Below the pieces are notes generated by a model. The model had not been told where the DNA came from, made no database searches, and was given only the letters and a program-made list of their open reading frames with translations. A program made the position numbers and the translations under genes. A stretch of DNA of 20,077 nucleotides, from contig CAKZIH010000305.1 in the NCBI GenBank assembly GCA_936931335.1, positions 1-20,077 on the forward strand, in the 5' to 3' direction. The DNA is from an uncultured Nostocoides sp. Its GTDB lineage: Bacteria; Actinomycetota; Actinomycetes; Actinomycetales; Dermatophilaceae. Positions 6,799-14,527 of this stretch are shown here, piece by piece. Position 1 is the stretch's first letter. Every line of letters begins with the position of its first letter.

Positions 6799-7491
6799 TC
6801 AGTAGAGGGCGAGCGAGGCGGCCACGTAATGGGTCAGGAACGCCAGGATCGTCAGCGTGTGGAAGATCTCGTGATAGCCGAACCAGCGCGGTGAGGGGTC
6901 GGGCCGGCGCAGGCCGTAGACCACCGCGCCGAGGATGTAGAGCACGCCGCCGACGACCACGAGGGTGAGCGTGGGTACCCCGAGGTGTTCGCGCATGAGC
7001 GGGACGAAGAAGACCGCCACCAGGCCGAGCGCGACATACGAGGGCACATAGAGCCAGCGGGGCGCGTCCATCCACAGGATGCGGAAGAGCACGCCCACGA
7101 GCGCTCCCGCCCAGACGATGGTCAGCAGGATTGTGGCCGGCCCCCGGGGCAGGAGCACCGCGAATGGGGTGTAGCTGCCGGCGATGATCAGGAAGATATT
7201 GGCGTGATCCAGGCGGCGCAGCACCGCATCCTGGCGCCGGCTCCAACTGCCGCGGTGGTAGACGGCAGACGTGGCAAAAAGGAGTGCGGCGGTGAGGGTG
7301 TAGATGGCGGCGGCGAGGCGCAGCCCTCGGGTGGGTGCCATGACCACGAGCAGTAATCCGAGGATGGTCGCCAGCGGCGCCATCCCCAGATGCAACCACC
7401 CGCGCAGCTTGGGCTTGACCGCCTCGACGACCTCCTCGATCACGGCGCCGGCGGACGAGGCCGGGCCGCGGTCGTCGGGCTGGGTGTTCAC
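6799..7491 (-). CDS. trhA: Hemolysin III / TrhA (PAQR-family) membrane protein
   Basis: A ~230-residue inner-membrane protein with seven predicted membrane segments. The PAQR/hemolysin III hallmarks are present: 'SAVYHRGSWS' (first His), 'RRLDHANIFLIIAGSYTPF' (Asp-His pair) and the C-terminal 'GYHEIFHTLTILAFLTHYVA' with two more histidines. These residues bind zinc in the superfamily. In bacteria TrhA is linked to membrane homeostasis; haemolysis is only a historical name. The GTG at 7491 gives a normal family length. An upstream GTG at 7596 would overlap the preceding gene by 46 bp and add a Pro/Ala-rich leader. It lies 59 bp after the YeiH-type gene on the same strand and is probably co-transcribed with it. 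Confidence 0.88.
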   Translation of the reverse strand: MNTQPDDRGPASSAGAVIEEVVEAVKPKLRGWLHLGMAPLATILGLLLVVMAPTRGLRLAAAIYTLTAALLFATSAVYHRGSWSRRQDAVLRRLDHANIFLIIAGSYTPFAVLLPRGPATILLTIVWAGALVGVLFRILWMDAPRWLYVPSYVALGLVAVFFVPLMREHLGVPTLTLVVVGGVLYILGAVVYGLRRPDPSPRWFGYHEIFHTLTILAFLTHYVAASLALY

Positions 7492-7550
7492 GATCCGAGA
7501 ATAGGGGCCGTAGCTGGGTGGCGGGGCCGGGCTGGTCGCCGCGGGTGTGG

Positions 7551-8531
7551 TCAGTGCACCAGCAGGACGCCGGTGAGCGAGAGCAGGAAGATCCACCCGG
7601 TCGAGAGCGCGCCCAGGGCGAGGGGTCGTCCGCCGATGCTCTTGAGCCCCGACATCCGAACGCTGGTGCCCAGGGCGAACATCGCGGCCCCGAGGAGGAG
7701 GGTCTGCGTCATTCGGCCGGCCGCGAGGACCTGATTGGACAGCGGGACGACGGTGCGCAGCACGGCGGCGAGCAGGAAGCCGATGACGAAGAGTGGCACC
7801 AGGGGCGGCCGGGCGGTCTGGGTGTCGCCATGGGTGTATCCGCGGGTACGCGCGGAGATAGCGACGATCACCGGAGCGAGCAGGGCGACTCGGGCGAGTT
7901 TGACGGTGACCGCGGCGGTGAGCGCCGCGCCGCCGAGTATGCCGCCCGCGGCGACCACCTGGGCGACCTCATGGATCGCCCCACCGACCACCAGCCCCTG
8001 CTCCATAAGCGAAAGGTCGAGCAGTCGGACGATCGCGGGGCCGAGGCCGATCATCAGCGTCCCGAAGAGCACCACCAGCGTGATCGCGGAGGCAACCTCT
8101 TCCTCCTCGGCGTCCACGACGCCCTCGACCGCGGCCACCGCGGCCGCGCCGCAGATCGAAAACCCGCAGGCGATGAGCAGGCGCTGACGGGTGGGGATCC
8201 CCAGGCGCCGGCCCAGCAGCAGCGTGCCGCCGAGTCCGAGGCCGACGATCGCGACAACCACGCACACCATTCCCAGACCTAGGGCCCGTATGTCGGGCAG
8301 CACCACCTGGAGCCCGAGCAGCACGATCCCGGCACGGAGTAGATGTTTGGCGGCCACCGCGAGGCCGGGCGCCAGCGATTCGGGCAGCCGGAGCAGGTTC
8401 GCGGCCAGCACGCCGAGCACGATCGCGACCAGCAGCGGGCTCAGTGCCGGGACGGCCCGCTGGACGAGGGTGGCGGCCATCGCCGCCGCCAGCGAGAGCA
8501 GCAAGCCGGGCCAGGTGTCACGTGCAGACAT
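7551..8531 (-). CDS. YeiH/UPF0324 family putative sulfate exporter
   Basis: A ~326-residue membrane protein with about ten hydrophobic helices. The diagnostic family blocks are 'LLRAGIVLLGLQVV', 'LIACGFSICGAAAVAA' and 'VGGAIHEVAQVVAAGGILG', the last near the middle of the chain. Members are annotated as putative sulfate exporters, but transport data are sparse. Two in-frame ATGs exist. The one at 8555 falls between a good -35 and -10 element, so the one at 8531 is preferred, implying a nearly leaderless mRNA. The next gene downstream encodes the hemolysin III protein. Confidence 0.88.
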   Translation of the reverse strand: MSARDTWPGLLLSLAAAMAATLVQRAVPALSPLLVAIVLGVLAANLLRLPESLAPGLAVAAKHLLRAGIVLLGLQVVLPDIRALGLGMVCVVVAIVGLGLGGTLLLGRRLGIPTRQRLLIACGFSICGAAAVAAVEGVVDAEEEEVASAITLVVLFGTLMIGLGPAIVRLLDLSLMEQGLVVGGAIHEVAQVVAAGGILGGAALTAAVTVKLARVALLAPVIVAISARTRGYTHGDTQTARPPLVPLFVIGFLLAAVLRTVVPLSNQVLAAGRMTQTLLLGAAMFALGTSVRMSGLKSIGGRPLALGALSTGWIFLLSLTGVLLVH

Positions 8532-8541
8532 ACGGAAGGTC

Positions 8542-8569
8542 AACCTAGAGGACATCTCCGCACGGTCAA
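8542..8569 (-). promoter_or_regulatory. Candidate promoter of the YeiH-type gene
   Basis: On the minus strand, TTGACC (8564-8569) and TAGGTT (8542-8547) are separated by 16 bases. The expected transcription start is within a few bases of the ATG at 8531. The spacing and the TTGAC core fit a housekeeping sigma factor. Confidence 0.5.
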
Positions 8570-8586
8570 CTGCCGGGGCAGGCGAA

Positions 8587-8621
8587 CGCCTGGCCGGCGC
8601 CCCGAGGACCCCGGCCAGGCG
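8587..8621 (-). terminator. Hairpin terminator downstream of the beta-propeller gene
   Basis: Perfect 11-bp arms CGCCTGGCCGG and CCGGCCAGGCG surround a 13-base loop. The hairpin begins 19 bases past the stop of the minus-strand propeller gene and lies before the promoter of the next gene. There is no T-run, which is usual for high-GC actinobacterial terminators. Confidence 0.7.
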
Positions 8622-8639
8622 TGGATCGCGAAGTCAGGC

Positions 8640-9845
8640 TTAGCTGGTGCTGACCAGCTCGGTGGCGCCGGTGGTGTGGTTCCAGATGTAGATCTGCCCG
8701 TCGTAGCGGTCCGCGATGCCGATGACAGCCCCGTCGGGGGACATGCTCACGGCGTTGGCGGCCCAGGAGATCGTCTGGTCGCCGTTGGCGGCGTCACGGA
8801 TCTGCAGTTCCTCGGAGTAGCTGGTCGTGGTGACCATGGCGTCGGCCCAGCGGCCCACATCCCAGTACGCCGCGGCGTAGTAATCCGCGTTGTAGTTGTA
8901 GTCGTAGAGGCCGCTGCGGCCGCGGGAGTTGAACTCGGCGTAACCGTCATTCGTCAGACGCGCATAGCCGACATTCCCCGTCATATTGACCCGGGGCTCG
9001 ACAACCTTGCTCAAGGCGTTGCCCCGACATACCGCCTCGGTGATGACCGGGCGCGCGGAGTTCGGCGACCAGCGGCTCAGCACGGCGAGGGTACGGCTCG
9101 CCGAGCCGCACCAGGCGTTGACGTTGGGGTCACCGAAGGGGTCGGAGGTCCAGCCGACGTACTTGCCATCGAAAGACACCGAGGGCGAGTAGGAGGCCGT
9201 GCTGAGCTGGGTCCCATTGGGGGTGGTGGAGACCCGCTTCACCGACGGGGTGGCGTAGGTGCGGACGAAGACGTCCTGGAGATTGTTCGTATCGCCGGCG
9301 ACCAAATTGCGGGCATTGCTCACAAAGGCGACCAACTTCCCATCGCCACTGATAGCGGGGCGCTTGGAGTCGCCATTAGCCTGCACTCCGCTCTGGCTGG
9401 TGCTGACGCGGGTGATCACCCCGGTGCCCAGGTCGGCGCGGAAGACATCGGCCTTGCCATTGGTGTCTCCGGCGACCAGGTTGCTGGCGGTCGAGGTGAA
9501 GACGACGAACTTGCCGTCGTCGCTGACCACCGGCTCGGTGCTATTGCCATTGGACTGGGTGCCCGAGCGGCCCTTGGAGACCAGGCGGGTCTTGTTCAGG
9601 ACGGTGTCCCGGATGAAGACGTCCGCGCGGCTGTTGAAGTCATTGGGCACGAGGTTGGTGGACGTGGAGGAGAAAACGACATACCGGCCGCCGATGGTGA
9701 CATCGGGAGAGCTGGACGTGCCATTGCCGGCGAGCTTGCTGGCGGCGGGCTTCGGAGAATGCGCAGCGGCCTGGGCCGGGGCGCAAACGAGCGCGCTCGC
9801 GCCGATGGCGCCGATGCCGACCAGGGCAGCGATGGTGCGGGACAT
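8640..9845 (-). CDS. Secreted TolB/PD40-like beta-propeller protein
   Basis: A 401-residue protein with a Sec signal peptide: 'MSR', a hydrophobic stretch and a likely cleavage after A-Q-A at residue 26. Four blocks of ~45-55 residues follow (near 48-80, 105-138, 163-195 and 220-235), each with a 'SxDGKxVVFxS' strand. Three of them carry a 'xDxNxxxDVF' loop (69-77, 127-135, 185-193) of the kind that could bind Ca2+. The C-terminal ~160 residues are Tyr/Asn/Asp-rich and end with one more PD40-like blade ('SMSPDGAVIGIADRYDG'). C246 and C273 are the only cysteines of the mature part and may form a disulfide. AAGG lies 7 bases before the ATG at 9845. The function is unknown; binding of a partner or a wall polymer is a guess. 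The response-regulator gene is divergent from it. Confidence 0.85.
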   Translation of the reverse strand: MSRTIAALVGIGAIGASALVCAPAQAAAHSPKPAASKLAGNGTSSSPDVTIGGRYVVFSSTSTNLVPNDFNSRADVFIRDTVLNKTRLVSKGRSGTQSNGNSTEPVVSDDGKFVVFTSTASNLVAGDTNGKADVFRADLGTGVITRVSTSQSGVQANGDSKRPAISGDGKLVAFVSNARNLVAGDTNNLQDVFVRTYATPSVKRVSTTPNGTQLSTASYSPSVSFDGKYVGWTSDPFGDPNVNAWCGSASRTLAVLSRWSPNSARPVITEAVCRGNALSKVVEPRVNMTGNVGYARLTNDGYAEFNSRGRSGLYDYNYNADYYAAAYWDVGRWADAMVTTTSYSEELQIRDAANGDQTISWAANAVSMSPDGAVIGIADRYDGQIYIWNHTTGATELVSTS

Positions 9846-9909
9846 GGAGAGCCTTTCCGGGATTGGGGAGGACACCGGCGACTCTTCCGTCGATCCCCCA
9901 CCTGGCCTA

Positions 9910-9941
9910 GTCCTCGATTCGGAGGACAAGCACCGATTCGG
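9910..9941. promoter_or_regulatory. Dyad and direct repeats between propeller and response-regulator genes
   Basis: GTCCTC and GAGGAC form a 6-bp inverted repeat around GATTCG (9910-9927). The octamer CGATTCGG occurs at 9915-9922 and again at 9934-9941, start to start 19 bp, close to two helical turns. The site is in the 113-bp divergent region, just before the regulator start. It may be an operator for the neighbouring regulator. Confidence 0.4.
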
Positions 9942-9958
9942 GCGCAAAGATGCGGGCC

Positions 9959-10609
9959 ATGGAGCCCCCCGCCGTGCGTGTTGTGGTCCTTGATGATCAT
10001 CTCGTGGTGGGCGAGGGGATCCGCCGGGTTATCGAACAGCATGCGACCGGAGTGTGCTGGCTAGGTCAGGTCACGGATGTGCAGGCCCTGCGAGTGGGGA
10101 TGGGCACCTGGCCGACTCTGCCCGAAGTGGTCTTATTGGACTTGGATCTGCGAGACGGATCCGACCCGGCACAGACCGTGAGCGAACTGGTGGAGCGGAA
10201 GATCGCGGTGATCGTCTTCACCGCGGAATGGCGGCCGGTACCGATCCGCGCAGTGGTGCGCGCCGGGGCCGTCGGGGTGGCCCTCAAGAGCGATCCGCCG
10301 GCCCGGCTGATGGCGGCAATCGAGGCAGCCCACCGAGGTGATTTCTTCACCAGCAGTGAACTGGCATACCTGCTGGTCACCGATCCAGACTTGACGCCCC
10401 GACTGGCACCCCGGGAGGTTGAGGCTCTGCGGCTGCTGGCGAGTGGGCTGGCGCGCAAATCCGTTGGGCGACAGATGTCTCCGCCGGTGGCCGAGAGCAC
10501 GGTGGTGACCTATCTGCAGCGAGTCATGGAAAAATATCGCGCGCTAGGCCGGCCGATGTTCTCCGCCAGTGATGCCGTCCGGGCGGCCCGCGACGACGGT
10601 TTCGTCTGA
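9959..10609 (+). CDS. NarL/FixJ-type response regulator with LuxR helix-turn-helix
   Basis: A 216-residue two-domain regulator. Receiver residues are in place: D12/D13 in 'VVVLDDH', phospho-acceptor D61 in 'VVLLDLDLRDG', T88 in 'VIVFTAE' and K110 in 'VALKSD'. The LuxR DNA-binding domain spans ~149-197 ('LAPREVEALRLLASGLARKSVG', then 'STVVTYLQRVMEKYRALGR'). Start 9959 is chosen over an in-frame ATG at 9950; neither has a close Shine-Dalgarno, and GGAGG at 9921-9925 is too far away. The last 66 bp, which encode the tail after the helix-turn-helix, overlap the end of the opposite-strand histidine kinase gene. The kinase is the likely partner, by adjacency only. Confidence 0.88.
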   Translation: MEPPAVRVVVLDDHLVVGEGIRRVIEQHATGVCWLGQVTDVQALRVGMGTWPTLPEVVLLDLDLRDGSDPAQTVSELVERKIAVIVFTAEWRPVPIRAVVRAGAVGVALKSDPPARLMAAIEAAHRGDFFTSSELAYLLVTDPDLTPRLAPREVEALRLLASGLARKSVGRQMSPPVAESTVVTYLQRVMEKYRALGRPMFSASDAVRAARDDGFV

Positions 10610-12868
10610 CGACCTCCCGCCCGGGTACACCTCGATCACCACACCATCATGGACGCGCTTCACCACGGTCGACCCCGGGAGCCCGACCAGGGCGAGCTCA
10701 TCTGGGCCCTGGACGCCGGTGACAATGATCTGTGCTTCACCGCCCACGTTCGGGCCCGGGTATGCGGTCACCACCATCCGGTGTCCGGCGCCACCGGCGC
10801 ACGCGACGACCATCAGCGTTTGAGCTAATGCCGGGATCAACTCGGGCGGGCAGCAGTCGGCCTGTATGCCGATCTCCACCCCGCGCCGCCGGGCCGTGTC
10901 CACCGCCCGCAGTACCGGTGCGGACACCAAGGCCGGATGCCGCAGCCGGTCCCGCAACCCCAGCTCGGTGCGCCGGCAGGCCGCGCGCTCGGCGTCGCTC
11001 ATATCGTGCCCGGCCGCGATGCGATTAAGCAATGGGCCGCAATGCGACCCGACTAGCGCCAACCACTGGCGGCGCTCGCGATCCTGGGCGGCACTAGCGG
11101 CGATCGCCTCCCGGTGCCGACGGGCCAACCGATCCAATTCCACACTCTCGGTGGTGGTCCGGACGAATGCCTGCCGCAATAGCCCGCCGATGACCGCCCA
11201 GACCAGGGGCGGGGTCACCGAGAGCATCGCTGGGCCCCACGCCCAGCGGCCCTCGCTCAAGCGGACCAGGACAGCGAAGACGGGAGCTTGGAGGGCGGCG
11301 GCCAGGGCTGCCACCGGCGAACGGAAACGCAGCGCGGTGGCCAGGAACACCGGGACCGACGCGCTGTAATACCAGGTGCGCCAGTCACCTTGGCCGGCAT
11401 CCTGGGTAGCCAGGACCGCCACGGCCAAAGCCAGCGTGATACCGGCCAGTGCCATGGGCCAGCTCCGCGCATCCAGGGGGAGGCGCCAGACCCAAATGGT
11501 CAGCGCACAGATCCCCAGGATCAGCGGCAGTGGGAACGGCCACGCGTAGGCGGCGTGGAAGGGCAGGGCGAGCACGGCATACGCCAACTCGGAGACGAGG
11601 CAGGCGCCGAGCAGCACTCGGTGCCAGGTGAGACTGGGGCTATCCACCTGCTCAGCAGGGGTCGCCACCGGGATCGTCATGGTGAGCGTAGTGCCCTGTC
11701 CCGGAGCCGTGTGCAGGTGCACCTGCCCGCCGAGGTCACTGACCCGGCCCACGATGACTCGCGCCAGACCGTGGCGTTCGCCGCCGGCCGCCGGGTCGAA
11801 GCCAACCCCGGCGTCGCGCACCCGGACCGTGGCGGCACTGGCGGTGAATTCCGCGTCGATCTCGGCCGAGCGGACCCCGGCGTGGCGCCGGACATTGAGG
11901 AGCGCCTCGTGCGTGGCGTCGAGGAGGGCCTGACCGGTCAGGGGGTCGCGGATGGTCCCCTGCTGGGTCACCCGCACCGACAACCCGAGTCGCTCCGCCT
12001 GCGCCCGGACGTGCCCCGGCCAGTCGGGGGCGCCCGGTGCGGCGGCTCGCGTCAACTCTTGTTGGGCAGCCCGGGCTTGTGCGCTCGCCTGGGCGCGCTC
12101 AGTTGGGGTAACTGCGGCCGCGGCCGCCAGGAGTGCCGCGAGCACATGGTTGTGGACCAAATCCTCTTGTGTGCGTTTGGAATTCAGGATTGCCCTGGCG
12201 ACCCGGTCGCGGGCGCTCAGCTCATCCAGGGCAGCCTGGGCGGCGGCGACCCGGTCGCTCTCACGCATCAGGGCGTCCAGCAGCGTGGCGCCCAGCAGCT
12301 GGGGGCCGAAGACAACCAGGAAGCCGCCGGTGGCCGCGACCACGCGGCCCTGGAGTAGGTGCGACGTGCTCATCGCTGCGCTGAGGAGCACCGCGGCGCT
12401 GCCGCCACGCATTGGGCCGAACCCCGCGATGACCGCGGCGGCACCAACCAGTAATGGCGCGATGAGCGGACTCGGCGGACCCATGCTCAGGGGATGCGGG
12501 CCCCACAGCAGATGGATGGCCATCGCCAGGTATGCGGTGACACCACATACCTGCACGGGGCGGATGTCCGTGGCCGCCCGCATCGCCCGCACGACGAGCC
12601 ACACGGTAGGGACGGTGAGCAGGAGCAGCAGGGGGATCGTCAGCTGCAGCGGATAGTCCGTCCGGGATTCCGGCAACCGGATCACCGCGACGGCCAGGGC
12701 GCAGGTCATCGCGATGGCGGCCGCCCGGGTGATGCCGGTGACAAAGCTGGGGCGCCCGATGTATGCCGGGGCGGCCGCCGCCCGAATGGCATGGCCCCGC
12801 GCCCATCCGGTCGCACCCGAGAGCCCCGGCGGGTCCGCCGCCGGGCGGGGCTGCGCGAGCTCGGGCAC
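10544..12868 (-). CDS. Membrane sensor histidine kinase with a second, degenerate kinase-like half
   Basis: 774 residues. The first half has about five or six membrane helices (45-200), a dimerisation helix with likely phospho-His 'DLVHNHVLAALLAA' (H239, or H241), and a complete HATPase domain: N-box 'DATHEALLNVRRHAG' (N325), G1 'DAGVGFDP' (352-359) and 'RHGLARVIVGRVSDLGG' with 'GQGTTLTMTIP' to residue 400. A second membrane block follows (416-565). Then comes a soluble half (~568-745) that resembles the dimerisation and ATPase folds ('QWLALVGSHCGPLLNRIAAG', 'LAQTLMVVACAGGAGHRMVV') but has no N- or G-boxes. The start is GTG 12868, preceded by GGGGAGG at 5 bases. The gene end overlaps the convergent response-regulator gene by 66 bp. 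The signal sensed is unknown. Confidence 0.85.
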   Translation of the reverse strand: MPELAQPRPAADPPGLSGATGWARGHAIRAAAAPAYIGRPSFVTGITRAAAIAMTCALAVAVIRLPESRTDYPLQLTIPLLLLLTVPTVWLVVRAMRAATDIRPVQVCGVTAYLAMAIHLLWGPHPLSMGPPSPLIAPLLVGAAAVIAGFGPMRGGSAAVLLSAAMSTSHLLQGRVVAATGGFLVVFGPQLLGATLLDALMRESDRVAAAQAALDELSARDRVARAILNSKRTQEDLVHNHVLAALLAAAAAVTPTERAQASAQARAAQQELTRAAAPGAPDWPGHVRAQAERLGLSVRVTQQGTIRDPLTGQALLDATHEALLNVRRHAGVRSAEIDAEFTASAATVRVRDAGVGFDPAAGGERHGLARVIVGRVSDLGGQVHLHTAPGQGTTLTMTIPVATPAEQVDSPSLTWHRVLLGACLVSELAYAVLALPFHAAYAWPFPLPLILGICALTIWVWRLPLDARSWPMALAGITLALAVAVLATQDAGQGDWRTWYYSASVPVFLATALRFRSPVAALAAALQAPVFAVLVRLSEGRWAWGPAMLSVTPPLVWAVIGGLLRQAFVRTTTESVELDRLARRHREAIAASAAQDRERRQWLALVGSHCGPLLNRIAAGHDMSDAERAACRRTELGLRDRLRHPALVSAPVLRAVDTARRRGVEIGIQADCCPPELIPALAQTLMVVACAGGAGHRMVVTAYPGPNVGGEAQIIVTGVQGPDELALVGLPGSTVVKRVHDGVVIEVYPGGRSSDETVVAGRPDGITGGEHRPA

Positions 12869-12955
12869 GACTACCTCCCCGACCAGAAAGCGAGCGGGTG
12901 CGCTCCACCGTAGCGCTGCTCACCGGCCCGCGCGCGGGCAGTTGTCTCGCGCTGA

Positions 12956-13031
12956 GACTTTCCCGCCCAGTGCCACTTCCTGCCGCTCTGGGAGAGAACA
13001 TTTCTGCTGCGAAGGTGGACTTTCCCTCCCA
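12956..13031. promoter_or_regulatory. Three related boxes upstream of the histidine kinase gene
   Basis: GACTTTCCCGCCCA (12956-12969) recurs as GACTTTCCCTCCCA (13018-13031) with one mismatch. Between them, at 12989-13002, lies a diverged inverted copy (TGGGAGAGAACA...; about 10 of 14 positions fit). Centres are ~33 and ~29 bp apart, close to three helical turns. The 175-bp gap holds no gene and contains the kinase promoter by position. The boxes may be operator sites. The middle and right copies could also pair as a hairpin after pxpC. Confidence 0.45.
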
Positions 13032-13043
13032 AAGCGGCGCGGG

Positions 13044-13913
13044 CTATTGCTGCAGCGCGATCGGTGCCTCCCACCGGAAACGCACCGACTGGCCGGGTCG
13101 TACCTGCCCGGCGTATGGCAGGTCGTCGGGATGGACGACCGCGATCACTGGATAGCCCCCGGTGACCGGGTGGTCGGCGAGGAAGATCAGCGGTTGGCCA
13201 TCGGCCGGGACCTGGACCGCACCCTCCACCAGGCCCTCGGAGAGCAGTTCCTCGGTCCGGCTGCGCTCCAGGGCCGGGCCGGTCAGACGCACGCCGATGC
13301 GGTCGGCGTGCGCCGACACGGCATACGTGGTCTGCCCGAACGTGCGCATGGCGGCGGTGGTGAACCAGTCGGCGCGCGGGCCGGGGACGACGCGCAGGTC
13401 CACCACCGGCGGCAGCGCGCGCTGCGCGACATGGTCGACACCGGGGATCGGACCGTTCGGGGTGCCTAGGGGTATGCGGTGACCATCGCCGAGGCGCGCC
13501 GGCCCGATGCCGGAGAGCAGGTCGGTGGCGCGCGAGCCGAGCACCGGGGGCACATCGATCCCGCCGCGGATCGCGACATACGTCCGGACTCCGCTGTCCG
13601 GACGACCGAGTTCCAGGACCTGCTCGGCGCGCAGGTGCAGGGGCGCGCAGGCGTCGTGGGCGCGTCCGTCGATGTGTACCGGGGTCGGGGCCCCGGCCGT
13701 GGCCAGCAGCAGGTCGCAGCCAGCCCGGACGGCGAGCCCGCCAAAGGTGACTTCCAGCCCGGCGGCGTACTCGGGGTTGCCCACCAGGCGGTTGGCCAGG
13801 CGCAGGCTGGGGCGGTCGAGGGCCCCGGACCGGCCGACGCCGAGGTGGGCCGACCCGATCCGCCCGAGGTCCTGAATGGTGGTCAGCGCCCCGGCGCGCA
13901 GGATCTCCAACAT
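13044..13913 (-). CDS. pxpC: 5-oxoprolinase subunit C (biotin-dependent carboxyltransferase/KipA family)
   Basis: A 289-residue cytosolic subunit of the PxpABC complex, which hydrolyses 5-oxoproline to glutamate with ATP. Family sequences include 'TTIQDLGRIGSAHLGVGRSGALDRPS' (split here: TTIQDLGRIG at ~11-20, GVGRSGALDR at ~25-34), 'LEVTFGGLAV', 'YVAIRGGIDVPPVLGSRATD' and the C-terminal 'LADHPVTGGYPVIAVV'. The ATG at 13913 shares one base with the pxpB stop (TGATG), so translation is probably coupled. Length is a little short but complete. It is the last gene of the operon; the next gene on this strand, the histidine kinase, starts 175 bp further on. The KipA name comes from Bacillus, where the homologue antagonises KipI. 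Confidence 0.92.
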   Translation of the reverse strand: MLEILRAGALTTIQDLGRIGSAHLGVGRSGALDRPSLRLANRLVGNPEYAAGLEVTFGGLAVRAGCDLLLATAGAPTPVHIDGRAHDACAPLHLRAEQVLELGRPDSGVRTYVAIRGGIDVPPVLGSRATDLLSGIGPARLGDGHRIPLGTPNGPIPGVDHVAQRALPPVVDLRVVPGPRADWFTTAAMRTFGQTTYAVSAHADRIGVRLTGPALERSRTEELLSEGLVEGAVQVPADGQPLIFLADHPVTGGYPVIAVVHPDDLPYAGQVRPGQSVRFRWEAPIALQQ

Positions 13914-14527
13914 CAGGCCGCCTCGACGAAGCGGACCCGGGTCCCGGCGGTCAGCAGGGCCGGCGGGGTGCGCTCCAGATCCCAGAGCACCAGGTCCGTA
14001 TGCCCGAGTAACTGCCACCCGCCGGGGCCCTCGCGTGGATAGATCCCGGTGAATTCGCTGGCCAGGGCCACCGAACCGGCTGGCACCCGGGTGCGGGGAG
14101 TGGCCCGCCGGGGCACCTGGAGGCGCGGGTCGCCGCCGGCGATGTACGCGAAGCCGGGCGCGAACCCGGCGAAGGCCACGACATACTCACCGGCCAGATG
14201 AGTGCGGACGATCTCGGCCTCGGTCATCCCGGTGAGCGAGGCGATCTCGGGGAGGTCCACGCCGTCATACCGGACCGGGACCTGCACCAGCGCGCTGGGT
14301 TTGTTGCCGTTCATATCGGCCAGGTTCACCGCCCGCACATGGGCGGCGACTCGGGCGTGGGTGGTGCTGGCATCGAAACGCAGCAGCAGCGTCCGGGCGG
14401 CGGGCACCAGGTCCTCGACCCCGGGGGGCGGGTCGGCGCGCAGGGCGGCATGTAGCGCCAATACCTCCTCCAGGTCGGAGCACTCGACGAGCAGGCCACG
14501 GTGGCCCGCCGGGAGCAGATGTCTCAC
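13913..14527 (-). CDS. pxpB: 5-oxoprolinase subunit B (KipI family)
   Basis: A 204-residue carboxyltransferase-like subunit that works with PxpC and PxpA. The hallmark block is 'FAGFAPGFAYIAGGDPRLQV' followed by 'PRRATPRTRVPAGSVALA', with 'GGWQLLGHTD' near the C-terminus. An N-terminal 'YDGVDLPEIASLTGMTEAEI' segment is also typical. The start is GTG 14527, which overlaps the pxpA stop by four bases (GTGA); its 3' end overlaps the pxpC start. The Bacillus homologue KipI also inhibits the sporulation kinase KinA; nothing here shows that activity. Confidence 0.92.
   Translation of the reverse strand: MRHLLPAGHRGLLVECSDLEEVLALHAALRADPPPGVEDLVPAARTLLLRFDASTTHARVAAHVRAVNLADMNGNKPSALVQVPVRYDGVDLPEIASLTGMTEAEIVRTHLAGEYVVAFAGFAPGFAYIAGGDPRLQVPRRATPRTRVPAGSVALASEFTGIYPREGPGGWQLLGHTDLVLWDLERTPPALLTAGTRVRFVEAA

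Noticed and set aside
8343..10064. 573-codon open frame on the plus strand
   Set aside because: It is antisense to the propeller gene and part of the YeiH-type gene, has no recognisable domain and Gly/Asp/Arg-rich low-complexity composition. A shadow of third-position GC.
11288..12358. 356-codon plus-strand frame across the histidine kinase
   Set aside because: Antisense, Gly/Arg/Gln-rich and without motifs; the minus strand has a start with Shine-Dalgarno and kinase boxes.
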